A stretch of 64,000 bases of DNA from the NCBI GenBank assembly GCA_000433035.1, contig FR890814.1:124001-188000 (forward strand). The letters are read 5' to 3'. The notes under the pieces were generated by a model, which was given only the letters and a program-made list of their open reading frames with translations, was not told the origin of the DNA and did no database searches. The position numbers and the translations under genes were made by a program. Shown here in pieces: positions 39,254 through 48,309 of this stretch (position 1 is its first letter; every line of letters begins with the position of its first letter). The DNA comes from Staphylococcus sp. CAG:324 (GTDB taxonomy: Bacteria; Bacillota_I; Bacilli_A; ML615J-28; CAG-313).

Positions 39254-39865
39254 TTAATATTCTCCATCAAAATTATTTGAAATTAAAGTAGTAACACGTC
39301 CAAATGAATCAGTAAATTTTCCCCAATTTTTCATAGCTATTGAATTTATCATATTTTCAAGAGCTTGTAATGTAAAGGCGGTAATTAATGCTTGTTCTAA
39401 TGCTCTTGCATCTGCTCTGGATAAACCTGTTACAATAGGTATCATATCAAATTTCCTTTTAGGAAATTTGCCTTTATTATGAGCATTTTTTCTAGAACTA
39501 AAATTTTTAGTCATACCCACATAATGAACATCAGTCGTTCCTTTTTTAACAATAACATATACTGTATAATTATTTAATTGTTTTTCAGAGATACCCCCAC
39601 TTTTTACCTTGGAGTTAACAAAACTCTTTGCACGATTAGCATCAATGATTAAATTTTTAACTAGATTAACTGCATAAACAATACCTATTATTGCTACTGC
39701 AACAAGGGCTAAAGCTAAAATAGGAAGCCATGCAGTGGCTATAGCAGATTTAATACTCGCAATAGTCGATGCAGTACTTGCAATTAATCCTGATAATGCA
39801 CCAGACAATTGATATATAAGACTGGATGATAAAATGCCAACTGCAAACGATCCAAATTTATCCAC
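39254..39865 (-). CDS. Orphaned RHS C-terminal tip with GIY-YIG nuclease domain
   Basis: Displaced 3' end of the rhs gene. A hydrophobic/Ala-rich region (about 10-70) is followed by a GIY-YIG nuclease: VYVI (102-105), YVG (115-117), Arg125 and catalytic Glu157 in ALEQALI. The in-frame sequence just upstream of the GTG reads NNPVNN, the conserved continuation of the RHS core. There is no ribosome site before the GTG at 39865, so alone it is probably not made; joined to the core at 48.3 kb it would form a ~2034-residue toxin. A DNA- or RNA-cutting activity in rival cells is inferred from the domain. Confidence 0.78.
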   Translation of the reverse strand: MDKFGSFAVGILSSSLIYQLSGALSGLIASTASTIASIKSAIATAWLPILALALVAVAIIGIVYAVNLVKNLIIDANRAKSFVNSKVKSGGISEKQLNNYTVYVIVKKGTTDVHYVGMTKNFSSRKNAHNKGKFPKRKFDMIPIVTGLSRADARALEQALITAFTLQALENMINSIAMKNWGKFTDSFGRVTTLISNNFDGEY

Positions 39866-39875
39866 GTTATTAACT

Positions 39876-39900
39876 GGATTATTAAATATAAAATAGATCC
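39876..39900 (-). other. attR-like junction of the element in rhs
   Basis: Minus-strand order: arm GGATCTATTTTATAT (39900-39886), TT, core AATAATCC (39883-39876), then rhs coding sequence resuming with AGTTAATAACG. The recombinase stop codon lies 4 nt from the arm. Confidence 0.72.
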
Positions 39901-39903
39901 AAA

Positions 39904-41490
39904 TTAATCATTAATAAAATTATATTCTATTTCAATTTTTTGTATTCTTTTTCCATCAATTATTTCTCTTTCATATACTACTATTTTATTGATTAATTGA
40001 TGAAGAATTTCTTCATTTAGTTCTTTCAAATCTTCATATTTATTTATACACTCTAAAAACTTTTTTACTTCTTTCTCTTTTATTTTGCTTTCATTAATGA
40101 AAATATTATTTTCGTTTCTTTTTAGTTCTTTTTCCGCTTTTTCTTTTTCATAACTTTCTAAAAGTTCTTCATACATCTCTTCTTTTATCCTATTTAATGC
40201 CTTATCTTCATAGAGTTTTATCATAATTTCTTTGATTTCTTTTAATCTTTTTTCTATTCTTTGATTTTCTTTTATTTTATTTTTATGCTCTTCTTCATTT
40301 GTTTTTGTTCTATGATTTATTATCTCTTGCAATAATTCTTCTTTATTCTTTATCGCCTTTTTTGCATGTTTTCGGATATCTTCTAATACATATCGATATA
40401 ATGTATCATATCTTGTATAATGTGCTGTACAATATTTTTTGCCAAAACTTCGATAAGTAACACAACAAAAACTTGCCACTCTTCTATCTCCATGATATAA
40501 AGACAATGCTTTCCCACAACAATCACATCTCAAGAGTTGTGAAAAAATATTTCTTGGTTTAATTACCTTTTTTTTGATACTTCCTTCTAATGCTTTATTT
40601 GCTAAATAAAATAACTCTTCTTCTATGATTGCTTGATGTGTGTGTTTTTTAATTATCCATTTTTCTCTTGGATTTTGTTTTAGTTTTTTGCTTTTATATG
40701 ATATAGTCGAATTTCTATTACATACAAGATGCCCCAGATACTCTTCGTTCGTTATAATTCGATGTATAGTTTGTGGACTCCAATCATAGGGATATTTTTC
40801 CCATAATTCGTTGTAGTATTTTCCTTCCTTTTTCATTATTTGTGCTCTTGGTTTAAGGATTTTTTTATCTTTTAAGATTCTTGCCACTTGATATAAACTA
40901 TTTTTATTTGCTATTAATTCAAATATTTCTTTCACTACCCATGATGTTTCTTCATCTACTATTAATTGATGTTTATTGTTTTCATCTTTCTTATATCCAT
41001 ATGGTGCATATGATGCTGTGAACTCTCCATTTAATGCTTTTGTTTGATATGCTGAACGTATTTTTCTACTAATATCTCTTGCATACCATTCATTTATGAT
41101 ATTTTTAAATGGTACATATTCTGGTATTCCATTAATTGTATCTATATCATCATTTATTGCAATATATCTTACTTGATATTTGGGGAAATACTCTTCTAAT
41201 AAATTTCCTATCTTAATATAATCTCTTCCTAATCTTGATAAATCTTTGGTAATAACCACTCCTATTTTTCCTAATTTAATATCTTGCATCAATCGTTGAA
41301 AATCTGGTCTTTCAAAATTTGTCCCACTATATCCGTCATCCACATAATGTATAATATTTTTAAAATGATGGCTTTTAGCGTATTGCGTTAACATCGTTTT
41401 CTGCGTAAGAATACTTTCACTTGTTCCAATATTTTCATCTTCTCTTGATAGTCTACTTAGTAAAGCTGTATGTTTGATGTTTGTATTCAT
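39904..41490 (-). CDS. Large serine recombinase (TnpX/TndX-like, 528 aa)
   Basis: Site-specific DNA recombinase for integration/excision. Resolvase catalytic domain about 8-150: the nucleophile Ser15 in SRLSREDE, DGYSGTNFERP, and arginines in KDLSRLGRDYI. A Recombinase domain follows (PYGYKKDENNKHQLIV..., about 155-260) and a zinc ribbon with CDCCGK and CC...C near 315-355, then a Lys/Glu coiled coil and a C-terminal DUF4368-like end (LIxKIVVYEREIIDG). Length is normal and no frameshift is seen. It sits a few nt inside the attR end with its 3' end facing the site, so it is the likely agent of the rhs insertion. Confidence 0.93.
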   Translation of the reverse strand: MNTNIKHTALLSRLSREDENIGTSESILTQKTMLTQYAKSHHFKNIIHYVDDGYSGTNFERPDFQRLMQDIKLGKIGVVITKDLSRLGRDYIKIGNLLEEYFPKYQVRYIAINDDIDTINGIPEYVPFKNIINEWYARDISRKIRSAYQTKALNGEFTASYAPYGYKKDENNKHQLIVDEETSWVVKEIFELIANKNSLYQVARILKDKKILKPRAQIMKKEGKYYNELWEKYPYDWSPQTIHRIITNEEYLGHLVCNRNSTISYKSKKLKQNPREKWIIKKHTHQAIIEEELFYLANKALEGSIKKKVIKPRNIFSQLLRCDCCGKALSLYHGDRRVASFCCVTYRSFGKKYCTAHYTRYDTLYRYVLEDIRKHAKKAIKNKEELLQEIINHRTKTNEEEHKNKIKENQRIEKRLKEIKEIMIKLYEDKALNRIKEEMYEELLESYEKEKAEKELKRNENNIFINESKIKEKEVKKFLECINKYEDLKELNEEILHQLINKIVVYEREIIDGKRIQKIEIEYNFIND

Positions 41491-41551
41491 GCTTCCTCCT
41501 TCACATCAACATTCAACTTGCTCATTTTGATTATAACATATCTTTATTTTT

Positions 41552-41674
41552 TTAGCCATTTTTTACCTTTATTTCCTGTAAAATCATTTTTGTAATGATT
41601 TCTATTAAACTTTTTTCTCCTACATATTTTCTCTCAATTATATATTTTTCTTCTTTAGTTTGTTTTGGTTTCAT
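41552..41674 (-). CDS. 40-residue protein upstream of the recombinase
   Basis: Small basic protein starting MKPKQTKEEKYIIERKYVG and ending EIKVKNG. GGGAG lies 8 nt before the ATG at 41674. Short proteins with a Y-I-E-R-K-Y-x-G core are often found next to large serine recombinases in Firmicute elements (from memory). Function unknown; a helper or directionality factor is one possibility, not shown. Confidence 0.65.
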   Translation of the reverse strand: MKPKQTKEEKYIIERKYVGEKSLIEIITKMILQEIKVKNG

Positions 41675-41854
41675 TCTTTTCACTCCCTCTTTTGCTTTTC
41701 TGGAAGTATTATATGAAACTCGATTTATCAATGGGTGATATATCAAAATAAATATTTTAATAAAATAAAAATGGGTTTCCCACTTTCTTTTTATCGAAAA
41801 TGCTTGTTGTTGCATTTTCCTTATCCTGCCTCTTTTTTTATCAATTTTGCAACA

Positions 41855-41883
41855 AAAAAGATTAGATTGCTCTCTAATCTTTT
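41855..41883 (-). terminator. Terminator after the C39-like peptidase gene
   Basis: Minus-strand stem AAAAGATTAGA / TCTAATCTTTTT with a 6-nt loop and T tail, 5 nt beyond the stop codon at 41889. Confidence 0.8.
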
Positions 41884-41888
41884 CTTTC

Positions 41889-44045
41889 TTATTTCATTGT
41901 TGTATCTTCTATATGAAATTGCAAACTTCCATTTATATAACTTTCTATATCTTTTTCATCTAATACTATTATTCCACTGGATAATATATAACTTCCATTG
42001 TCACTTACCATTCTTTGTTTATTCCTATTTCTTACTATTGCTTTATCACTATATAAGTCTAGTAATGTTTGACATCCTATGCATTTTGCATATCTACCAT
42101 TTTCTATTGTTGTACTTATAACGGCATGTGCCAATATATTTCCTGTGGTTGCTCCACATTCGCATGTTTTCTTATGTCCGTTTTCATTATAATATTTTAA
42201 ACTATAACTATGATTATGCTCTTCTATTAGATACTCACATACTTTACATTTGATATTCCCTTTGTCATTATACTCTATATGTTCTTCTTGTTGTGTTGCT
42301 CCACATATACAACTAAATTGATGATAATTCTCATCTAGTATTTCAACCGAATTTGTATATGTATGCTCTTCCCTAATTTCTTCACCACATATACATTTCT
42401 TTAGATGATACGTTTTGTCATCTTCCTCATATCTGTATTCATGTGTATGTACCTTCCCACCACAATATAAACAACTCTCATTTCCTTCAATTGCTATATG
42501 CGGTTGCCTATTTCCTATTCCACATTTGCAATATGCGAAGTGATAAAATTCGTCATCATAGACAAAATGATCATTAAAACTATGTTCATGAGGTTTATAA
42601 ACTTGATTATGTGTATCAAAATATATATCAATAGAATCAATTACAATTCTTCCTTTATTTCGATCTGTCGTAATTCCTTTATTCTCTACTATGATTCTTA
42701 TTTTGTTTACCCCTTTTGGTAATAAGGTTAAATTTGGTTTGGCAACTTCTTCTTTTAACGATAGCAATAATATTTCTATTTCTTTTGCTATTTTCCATTT
42801 ATTTTCAGCCTTATCATAATATTCTAATCGAAGGGATGAATAATTAGTGAATTTTTCGTTATTACTCCAAAGATGTAAAAATAATCCCACTTGTCTAACT
42901 TCTTCTTCAAATTCTAATTCTAAATAGGCTGTATCGTGACTATCTCGGTTTGCGGAAAGAACAAAATATCCCTGATTTATATAACTACAACGTAATCTTC
43001 TTGTCATAAAATTGATGGTTTCTTCTGGATTTACTATTGATAGCGGTTGTTCTACCACTTCATTAAAGTATTCTCCTTGATTATTCTCATTTTTAAATCC
43101 TTGAAATAACATAGCTGGTAAGCATTGATATTGATATACAACATCATAATATATGACACCTGTTATCCAACTACTTAAGATATCGGAGTCCATATATAAT
43201 GGTTTGTTATAATCATCTCCCCAATTCATGCGAAATTGTAACATTGTATGCGTGATGTCTTTCCCATTTTGGTCTACTCCACACCATTCTTCATATCCAT
43301 ATACATTTACATAATGATTTCCTAATTTTCCACTTCCTGCTAGTGCTGTGTATACTGTAACAGGTAACCCTTTATCTACTTGTTCTTTTATCTTTGCAAT
43401 CTTTTCATTTTTAGATACTCCAAAAAATCCCATATCTATTGCCTGAATTGTATTTTCCAAATTATGATTTTTCATCACTTCATTAAATCCATTTGCACAA
43501 TCCCATGGAAGAGAAAGAGTTTGTTTTCCACTTCCATTTGGATCGTTTACTTCTATTGTGGATATGATTTCGGGATTTAGAAATTCTCTAATCAATTCTT
43601 TTTGTTGTTCGACGTCATCTGGGTTTTTTATAATTTCATCATAACCAAAACATCTCGCGAAGAAATCTGCCATACCTATCATGGCTATCGGTCCACAACC
43701 TCCATATGTTGATTTCAATCCTAATTCACTACATAATGATTTTATAACTGATTCCTCATAATGGTTTTCTCCTTGCATTTCTATAGGTTTAACATTTAAA
43801 ACTTTTTCTGTTGTGTTATATTCTTCTCTATACCAGTCTTGTGTTCCATATTTTGATTGTAAATAACTTTCAACATTTTCTTGCAAACTACTTTCATCAT
43901 AACTAACTGAACTTTTTTTAATTTGAAAAGAAGTCTCTTGGATTGTTTCTTCTTTTATCTCTTCTTCTGCTTGTATGTAACTTTTTTGACTACTAAATAC
44001 AAATATACTAAAGATTGCTACTATGATGATTTTTCTAATTTTCAT
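41889..44045 (-). CDS. Secreted C39/papain-fold cysteine peptidase-like protein with CxCG repeats (718 aa)
   Basis: Sec signal peptide (1-26, ending QKSYIQAEE). A papain-like domain has Cys117 in YGGCGPIAM, His244 in GNHYVNVYG and Asn274 in FRMNWGDD, the Cys-His-Asn order of C39-like/C10-like peptidases. A beta-rich middle (about 330-480) looks like a carbohydrate-binding or discoidin-type domain. The C-terminal ~220 residues hold five repeats of H-x-H-x-Y...H...C-x-CG, a possible metal-binding module also present in the 1910-residue lipoprotein at 2.8-8.5 kb. RBS GGGGAGATT precedes the ATG. Cargo of the rhs-inserted element; substrate unknown. Confidence 0.78.
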   Translation of the reverse strand: MKIRKIIIVAIFSIFVFSSQKSYIQAEEEIKEETIQETSFQIKKSSVSYDESSLQENVESYLQSKYGTQDWYREEYNTTEKVLNVKPIEMQGENHYEESVIKSLCSELGLKSTYGGCGPIAMIGMADFFARCFGYDEIIKNPDDVEQQKELIREFLNPEIISTIEVNDPNGSGKQTLSLPWDCANGFNEVMKNHNLENTIQAIDMGFFGVSKNEKIAKIKEQVDKGLPVTVYTALAGSGKLGNHYVNVYGYEEWCGVDQNGKDITHTMLQFRMNWGDDYNKPLYMDSDILSSWITGVIYYDVVYQYQCLPAMLFQGFKNENNQGEYFNEVVEQPLSIVNPEETINFMTRRLRCSYINQGYFVLSANRDSHDTAYLELEFEEEVRQVGLFLHLWSNNEKFTNYSSLRLEYYDKAENKWKIAKEIEILLLSLKEEVAKPNLTLLPKGVNKIRIIVENKGITTDRNKGRIVIDSIDIYFDTHNQVYKPHEHSFNDHFVYDDEFYHFAYCKCGIGNRQPHIAIEGNESCLYCGGKVHTHEYRYEEDDKTYHLKKCICGEEIREEHTYTNSVEILDENYHQFSCICGATQQEEHIEYNDKGNIKCKVCEYLIEEHNHSYSLKYYNENGHKKTCECGATTGNILAHAVISTTIENGRYAKCIGCQTLLDLYSDKAIVRNRNKQRMVSDNGSYILSSGIIVLDEKDIESYINGSLQFHIEDTTMK

Positions 44046-44062
44046 AATCTCCCCCCTATTAT

Positions 44063-44735
44063 TTATTGCATATCAATATCTATATCAAATAATGACATAT
44101 GCCAAGGGCCATTCTCACCTAGTAAAATACTATTATGTTCATCGTGATATTCATTATCATTAATTTTTAAATAAGATTTAAAATGAAACATCTGTTGTGT
44201 TCCTTCTATAAAATACCAATCATATAATTTTACTTTTTCATATTGATTTGTTTCTACAACATATAGATATATTTCTATGGACAAATATCTTTTTTCTTCT
44301 ATTTGTGAAGTATATCCATCTATTAATACATTGACTCCATTAGCTTCTTCATATTCTTCTTTTGTTATTTCTTTTATCGTTACTTTTGCTTCAGTAAATT
44401 TATCTTTCATATCTTCATTTTTTGAACTAACTTCAATAGAATAAAACTGTTTCTACAACATATAGATATATTTCTATGGATAAATATCTTTTTTCTTCTA
44501 TTTGTGAAGTGTATCCATCAATTAATACATTGACTCCATTTGCCTCTTCATATTTTTCTTTCGTTATTTCTTTTATCGTTACTTTTGCTTCAGTGAATTT
44601 ATCTTTCATATCTTCATTTTTTGAACTAACTTCAATAGAATAAAATGTTCCTTCTAATAATGGTTTTTTTGTTGGTCCACACCCACTACACATTAAAACT
44701 ATAAATAAACTGAAAATTAACCCTATTCTTTTCAT
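44063..44735 (-). pseudogene. Lipoprotein gene broken by an internal 199-bp tandem duplication
   Basis: The upstream half (44735-44433) encodes a lipoprotein start (lipobox CSG-C19), then TEAKVTIKEI...IDGYTSQIEEKRYLSIEIYLYVVET and runs out of frame. The downstream half (44410-44063) repeats TEAKVTIKEI...YVVET and continues to the true C-terminus (NQYEKVKLYDWYF...DIDIDMQ). Because the duplicated unit is 199 bp (not a multiple of 3), neither part is whole. Deleting one unit restores a ~156-residue lipoprotein. Original function unrecognised. Confidence 0.8.
44250..44645 (-). repeat. 199-bp tandem duplication
   Basis: Two adjacent copies (44250-44448 and 44449-44645) differing at roughly eight positions, so the event is not very recent. 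It lies wholly inside the broken lipoprotein gene. Confidence 0.88.
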
Positions 44736-44847
44736 TCCTTCCTCCTTCTATTCTTACTTTAGTTTAAAAATCGTAGATAATATATTTTCTTATTGATATT
44801 TAAATTTTATCATTCTTATTTTTTTTATTCAAATGATTTAATAAAAA

Positions 44848-44871
44848 AGAGAACAAATTGTTTTGTCCTCT
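44848..44871 (-). terminator. Terminator after the 176-residue lipoprotein gene
   Basis: Minus-strand AGAGGACAAA / TTTGTTCTCT (one G-U pair, loop ACAA) followed by TTTTTT. Confidence 0.8.
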
Positions 44872-44981
44872 AATTATTTTAATTTTCTTTAAGAAGTTTT
44901 CAATTAATAAAACTTTTATAAAAAACTAAATTTTCAATAAAATTATTATATTTTTTAAAAGTAAATATTTTAAAATTATCA

Positions 44982-45512
44982 TTAAATTATAATTAAATCT
45001 TTCAATGTTTCAATTTTTTTATTTTGATTAGATATTTTCCAAAAATTTGTATAAGATTTTTCATTATCCATCTTTTCTTGTGTGGTATAATATCCAAAAA
45101 TTAAAGAGGTATTTTCAATAATAAATAACATTCCTTCAAACGGATGATTACAAATTTCCGTTATTAACATTAAATCATACCAAAACTCAAAACATAAAGA
45201 ATTCTGTTTTAACGTTTGTATAGTATCATTAGTATAAAGTGCATCAATAGCATTTTTATCGTTTTTTGGATGATTTACGAGTTGATGAACAGAATCCCAA
45301 ACTTCATGATATTGTTTATTTTCTTCCGTTATACACTTAGTTGTTCCATTCCTATAAAGATCAATTTGATTTGGTTTCATCACAGGTAAATTACAAACAT
45401 ATAAATTTGGATTGTCAGAAGATTGTTCTATTTTTGGTTCTTTTAATTGACATGCAGTCAACACCATGACAATAGGAATAAAAGCAAAAATTAAAGTCGA
45501 ACTTTTTTTCAT
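44982..45512 (-). CDS. Lipoprotein of unknown function (176 aa)
   Basis: Signal peptide with a good lipobox LTA-C21. The mature part has four further Cys residues (VCNLP, TKCITEE, SLCFEFWYD, EICNHPF) that could form disulphides outside the cell. No recognised domain. It starts 3 nt after the stop of the lectin/peptidase gene (45516), so the two are co-transcribed and it may bind or protect against that protein (inference). Confidence 0.75.
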   Translation of the reverse strand: MKKSSTLIFAFIPIVMVLTACQLKEPKIEQSSDNPNLYVCNLPVMKPNQIDLYRNGTTKCITEENKQYHEVWDSVHQLVNHPKNDKNAIDALYTNDTIQTLKQNSLCFEFWYDLMLITEICNHPFEGMLFIIENTSLIFGYYTTQEKMDNEKSYTNFWKISNQNKKIETLKDLIII

Positions 45513-45515
45513 TTT

Positions 45516-48026
45516 TTACTCTCCTTTAAAATATAAATAATTTGTTGATACATATTCACCATTTATCATATTAATACCATATAAATCCATTTGTTGATAC
45601 CCAATATCATTTTTATATACTATTTGATAAAATCTTACAGGTGTCCAAGTATCATCAATTTTTATCAAATAATCAAATACTTTATCTGATATTATTTTAT
45701 CATATTTTTGTGGATTGTCAAATATCATTTTTGCATTATATTTGGGAAAAGAATAAATATTATTAATTATACATTTTTCACTTTCACTTATATTAATTGG
45801 CGATTTATAGTAATCTACTAATAATCCATCATCATAATATAATTCATAATAATCTCCTGTTAACATACCATTAATCATTTTTGTATATCTTTGAGTTTGA
45901 TTTGAATCAATACTTTCTAATATATATCTATTTTCTAATATAGTATTTAACAAATTTTTTGGAATATTTTTCTGAATAAAATTTCTTTTAACTTGATTTG
46001 GTTTTAGTTTATAATCACCATTACCCTCAATAATGAAAGATTTTAAACCTGTAATTTCAGCATATTTACTAGAAACTTGTTGAACTGCTTCTCGAATTGA
46101 ATAACCATCAACAATATACTTTACCAGTTCTATTCCATAAGTATTTGCGTCATTTGTATATATTGATTCTTTAAATCCTAAACTAACTTCTGCACCTGCA
46201 TTAACTGTAACTTTAGGCATATTCCCATAATTTGATGTTGTTTCACCTGCTGTTGAACATCCAATCCATGCAACAAAACCCCCACCATATAAATTCAAAT
46301 TAGAAATATTATAATTTCTAAGGTAAGTTGTTTTTCCTACTTCATAACTTGTTCCTGTATGATATGCTACAGATGTAGCACTACCATGACCTCTAAATAC
46401 ATACATTGGAGCAGTAAGAGGAATAATATTAGTTAATGGATCAATTTGCATAACAAAATTTGATGTCATATTGCTAGGACTATTTAAAATAGGAGCATAT
46501 CCATTTTTACTTATTAAATAGTCTTCAATTTGTTCTGTACAATATAATCTTCTATCATCAGGAGGATTGTTTCGATTATCACTTAAATATGTATTCATTC
46601 CATGTAAATAAATAATTGTTGAGAGGCTTACTTTTATTGTATAAGCTTTTTCACTATGTTGCAAAAGGTTATAGATATAAGCATAATAAATTTTTCCTTC
46701 TTCTAAATAGCAAATATTTTTTTGACCATTTTCTTTAGCATAAGTTTTTCCTAATGATACATTTGTCATATTTAAATCATATACTTCAATTATAATGTTG
46801 CTTGAATTTAAATAGTTTAAATTAAATTCATATATTCCACTTTCATTAGGTATAAAAGTTAAAATATGTTCATCACCATATGATTCTACTATTTGTGAAT
46901 GTGTAATATTTTGATGAATTAAACTTTTTTTTGAACCTTTATGTGGAACCATTATTAATTCCCATAAATCGCTAACAGGGCTACTAATTACTTTATATTT
47001 TGAAGTATTTTCATCATAATTTCCAATTGAAAGATATCTTTCATAGAATGAAGTGCTGGTTTTAATATAATATTGACCATTACCATTCATTTGATTAGTA
47101 CCTACATATTGAAAATCATATCTTTGATCTTGTGGAAAGTTATCATTGTATATAGCAAGTTGATTATTATATGAATCTAATGCCATATCTGTTCTATGTC
47201 CAGCTTTTAAAATGAATTTATTTGTTTGTGTATCATAATATCTATTCCATTGTTGATTTTCTAAAGAAGTAAATCCCGTTGCATAAACTAATGTATTATT
47301 TTCTATTCCAGTATCTTGTACTTCCAAAAAAAGACCAGTATTTACATTTTTTATATAATATCTAGTATAAATACTATGTTCAAGTTCTCCTGTGCTAACA
47401 ATTTCCCACTCTGCAAAATCTTTTGCACTATTCTCCAAAAAAATATAGTTTTTGCTGACTACATAACTATTATCTTTATAAAATCCGCCAAAAATTTTTG
47501 TATGCGATACTGCAAGAACATAATTGTTTTCATTAGAATAAATTCTATATGTATTTGAATTAATTGCTTTAATTCTAAATTCTTGTTTTTTATCTCCCTT
47601 ATTTTTTTTACTAATTATAGTATTACAATCTTCGTTTTCATTAGAAATTTGTACAACTTTTGAACTTACTTGAGGAACTAATTCATATGTTTCTTGACCT
47701 AAATAATTTATTTTAAACTTTTGTGCATTACTTTGATTTCCTTCATATGTCCATAGTTTTGTTCCATCGGCAGTTTCTGCATTTTGTACATCTAAGTATT
47801 TCCCTGTGCGCTTATTAATAATATAGTATATTCCACCATCTGCAATTCCATTTGTAAAATAGTGTGCTGAACTAATACCCTCCGGTCTATCAATTGATGA
47901 ATGTAAAATAAAATTATTTTCTAGAGTACTAGCATACAATTTTCTATTATAAATTGTTATAAATACAATATTTAATAACATTAACGATATAAAGAATACT
48001 CTTTTTATAATAATATTTTTTTTCAT
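45516..48026 (-). CDS. Secreted ricin-type lectin fused to a clan-CD (caspase/gingipain-like) peptidase
   Basis: Sec signal (about 1-35). Residues about 60-350 hold two ricin-B beta-trefoils (GGIYYIINKRTGKYLDVQNA; YYIKNVNTGLFLEVQD). The C-terminal half has a caspase-like core: IYLHGMN strand, then FRGHGSATS with His547 and GFVAWIGCSTAGE with Cys590, the His/Cys dyad order of clan CD, and a following VNAGAEVSLGFKE segment. Start: AAAGGAG is 5 nt before the ATG at 48026; an upstream in-frame ATG (48065) lacks a ribosome site. Likely carbohydrate-binding secreted protease or protease-like toxin. Element cargo. Confidence 0.75.
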   Translation of the reverse strand: MKKNIIIKRVFFISLMLLNIVFITIYNRKLYASTLENNFILHSSIDRPEGISSAHYFTNGIADGGIYYIINKRTGKYLDVQNAETADGTKLWTYEGNQSNAQKFKINYLGQETYELVPQVSSKVVQISNENEDCNTIISKKNKGDKKQEFRIKAINSNTYRIYSNENNYVLAVSHTKIFGGFYKDNSYVVSKNYIFLENSAKDFAEWEIVSTGELEHSIYTRYYIKNVNTGLFLEVQDTGIENNTLVYATGFTSLENQQWNRYYDTQTNKFILKAGHRTDMALDSYNNQLAIYNDNFPQDQRYDFQYVGTNQMNGNGQYYIKTSTSFYERYLSIGNYDENTSKYKVISSPVSDLWELIMVPHKGSKKSLIHQNITHSQIVESYGDEHILTFIPNESGIYEFNLNYLNSSNIIIEVYDLNMTNVSLGKTYAKENGQKNICYLEEGKIYYAYIYNLLQHSEKAYTIKVSLSTIIYLHGMNTYLSDNRNNPPDDRRLYCTEQIEDYLISKNGYAPILNSPSNMTSNFVMQIDPLTNIIPLTAPMYVFRGHGSATSVAYHTGTSYEVGKTTYLRNYNISNLNLYGGGFVAWIGCSTAGETTSNYGNMPKVTVNAGAEVSLGFKESIYTNDANTYGIELVKYIVDGYSIREAVQQVSSKYAEITGLKSFIIEGNGDYKLKPNQVKRNFIQKNIPKNLLNTILENRYILESIDSNQTQRYTKMINGMLTGDYYELYYDDGLLVDYYKSPINISESEKCIINNIYSFPKYNAKMIFDNPQKYDKIISDKVFDYLIKIDDTWTPVRFYQIVYKNDIGYQQMDLYGINMINGEYVSTNYLYFKGE

Positions 48027-48255
48027 ATTTTCTCCTTTTTTCCTAAAATTATTATTTTTGCACATTATTTATTTTGTTAACTACCTTCGAGAAGTAAAAT
48101 TATTTTACACATTCTCATAGTGCCCTCCTAATAAAAATATAATATTTAAACCTTCTTTTTCTATTGAAAAGATTGTTTTCAAATGTATTATATAATATAT
48201 AATTTGTTCTTCTTGTCGAATTTTGAAATCTTTATTTGTTTTTTACAAAATAAAA

Positions 48256-48274
48256 AAGTATCTTCCCGATACTT
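48256..48274 (-). terminator. Terminator just inside the element next to attL
   Basis: AAGTATC / GATACTT with loop GGGAA, then TTTTTT on the minus strand. It stops transcripts arriving from the truncated rhs gene. Confidence 0.8.
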
Positions 48275-48309
48275 ATCATTTTTTTGAGCAAGTTGAATGT
48301 AAACATTAT

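Noticed and set aside
41735..42121. A 128-residue plus-strand reading frame rich in Phe/Leu/Tyr
   Set aside because: Antisense to the peptidase gene and its terminator; composition is what AT-rich antisense DNA yields.
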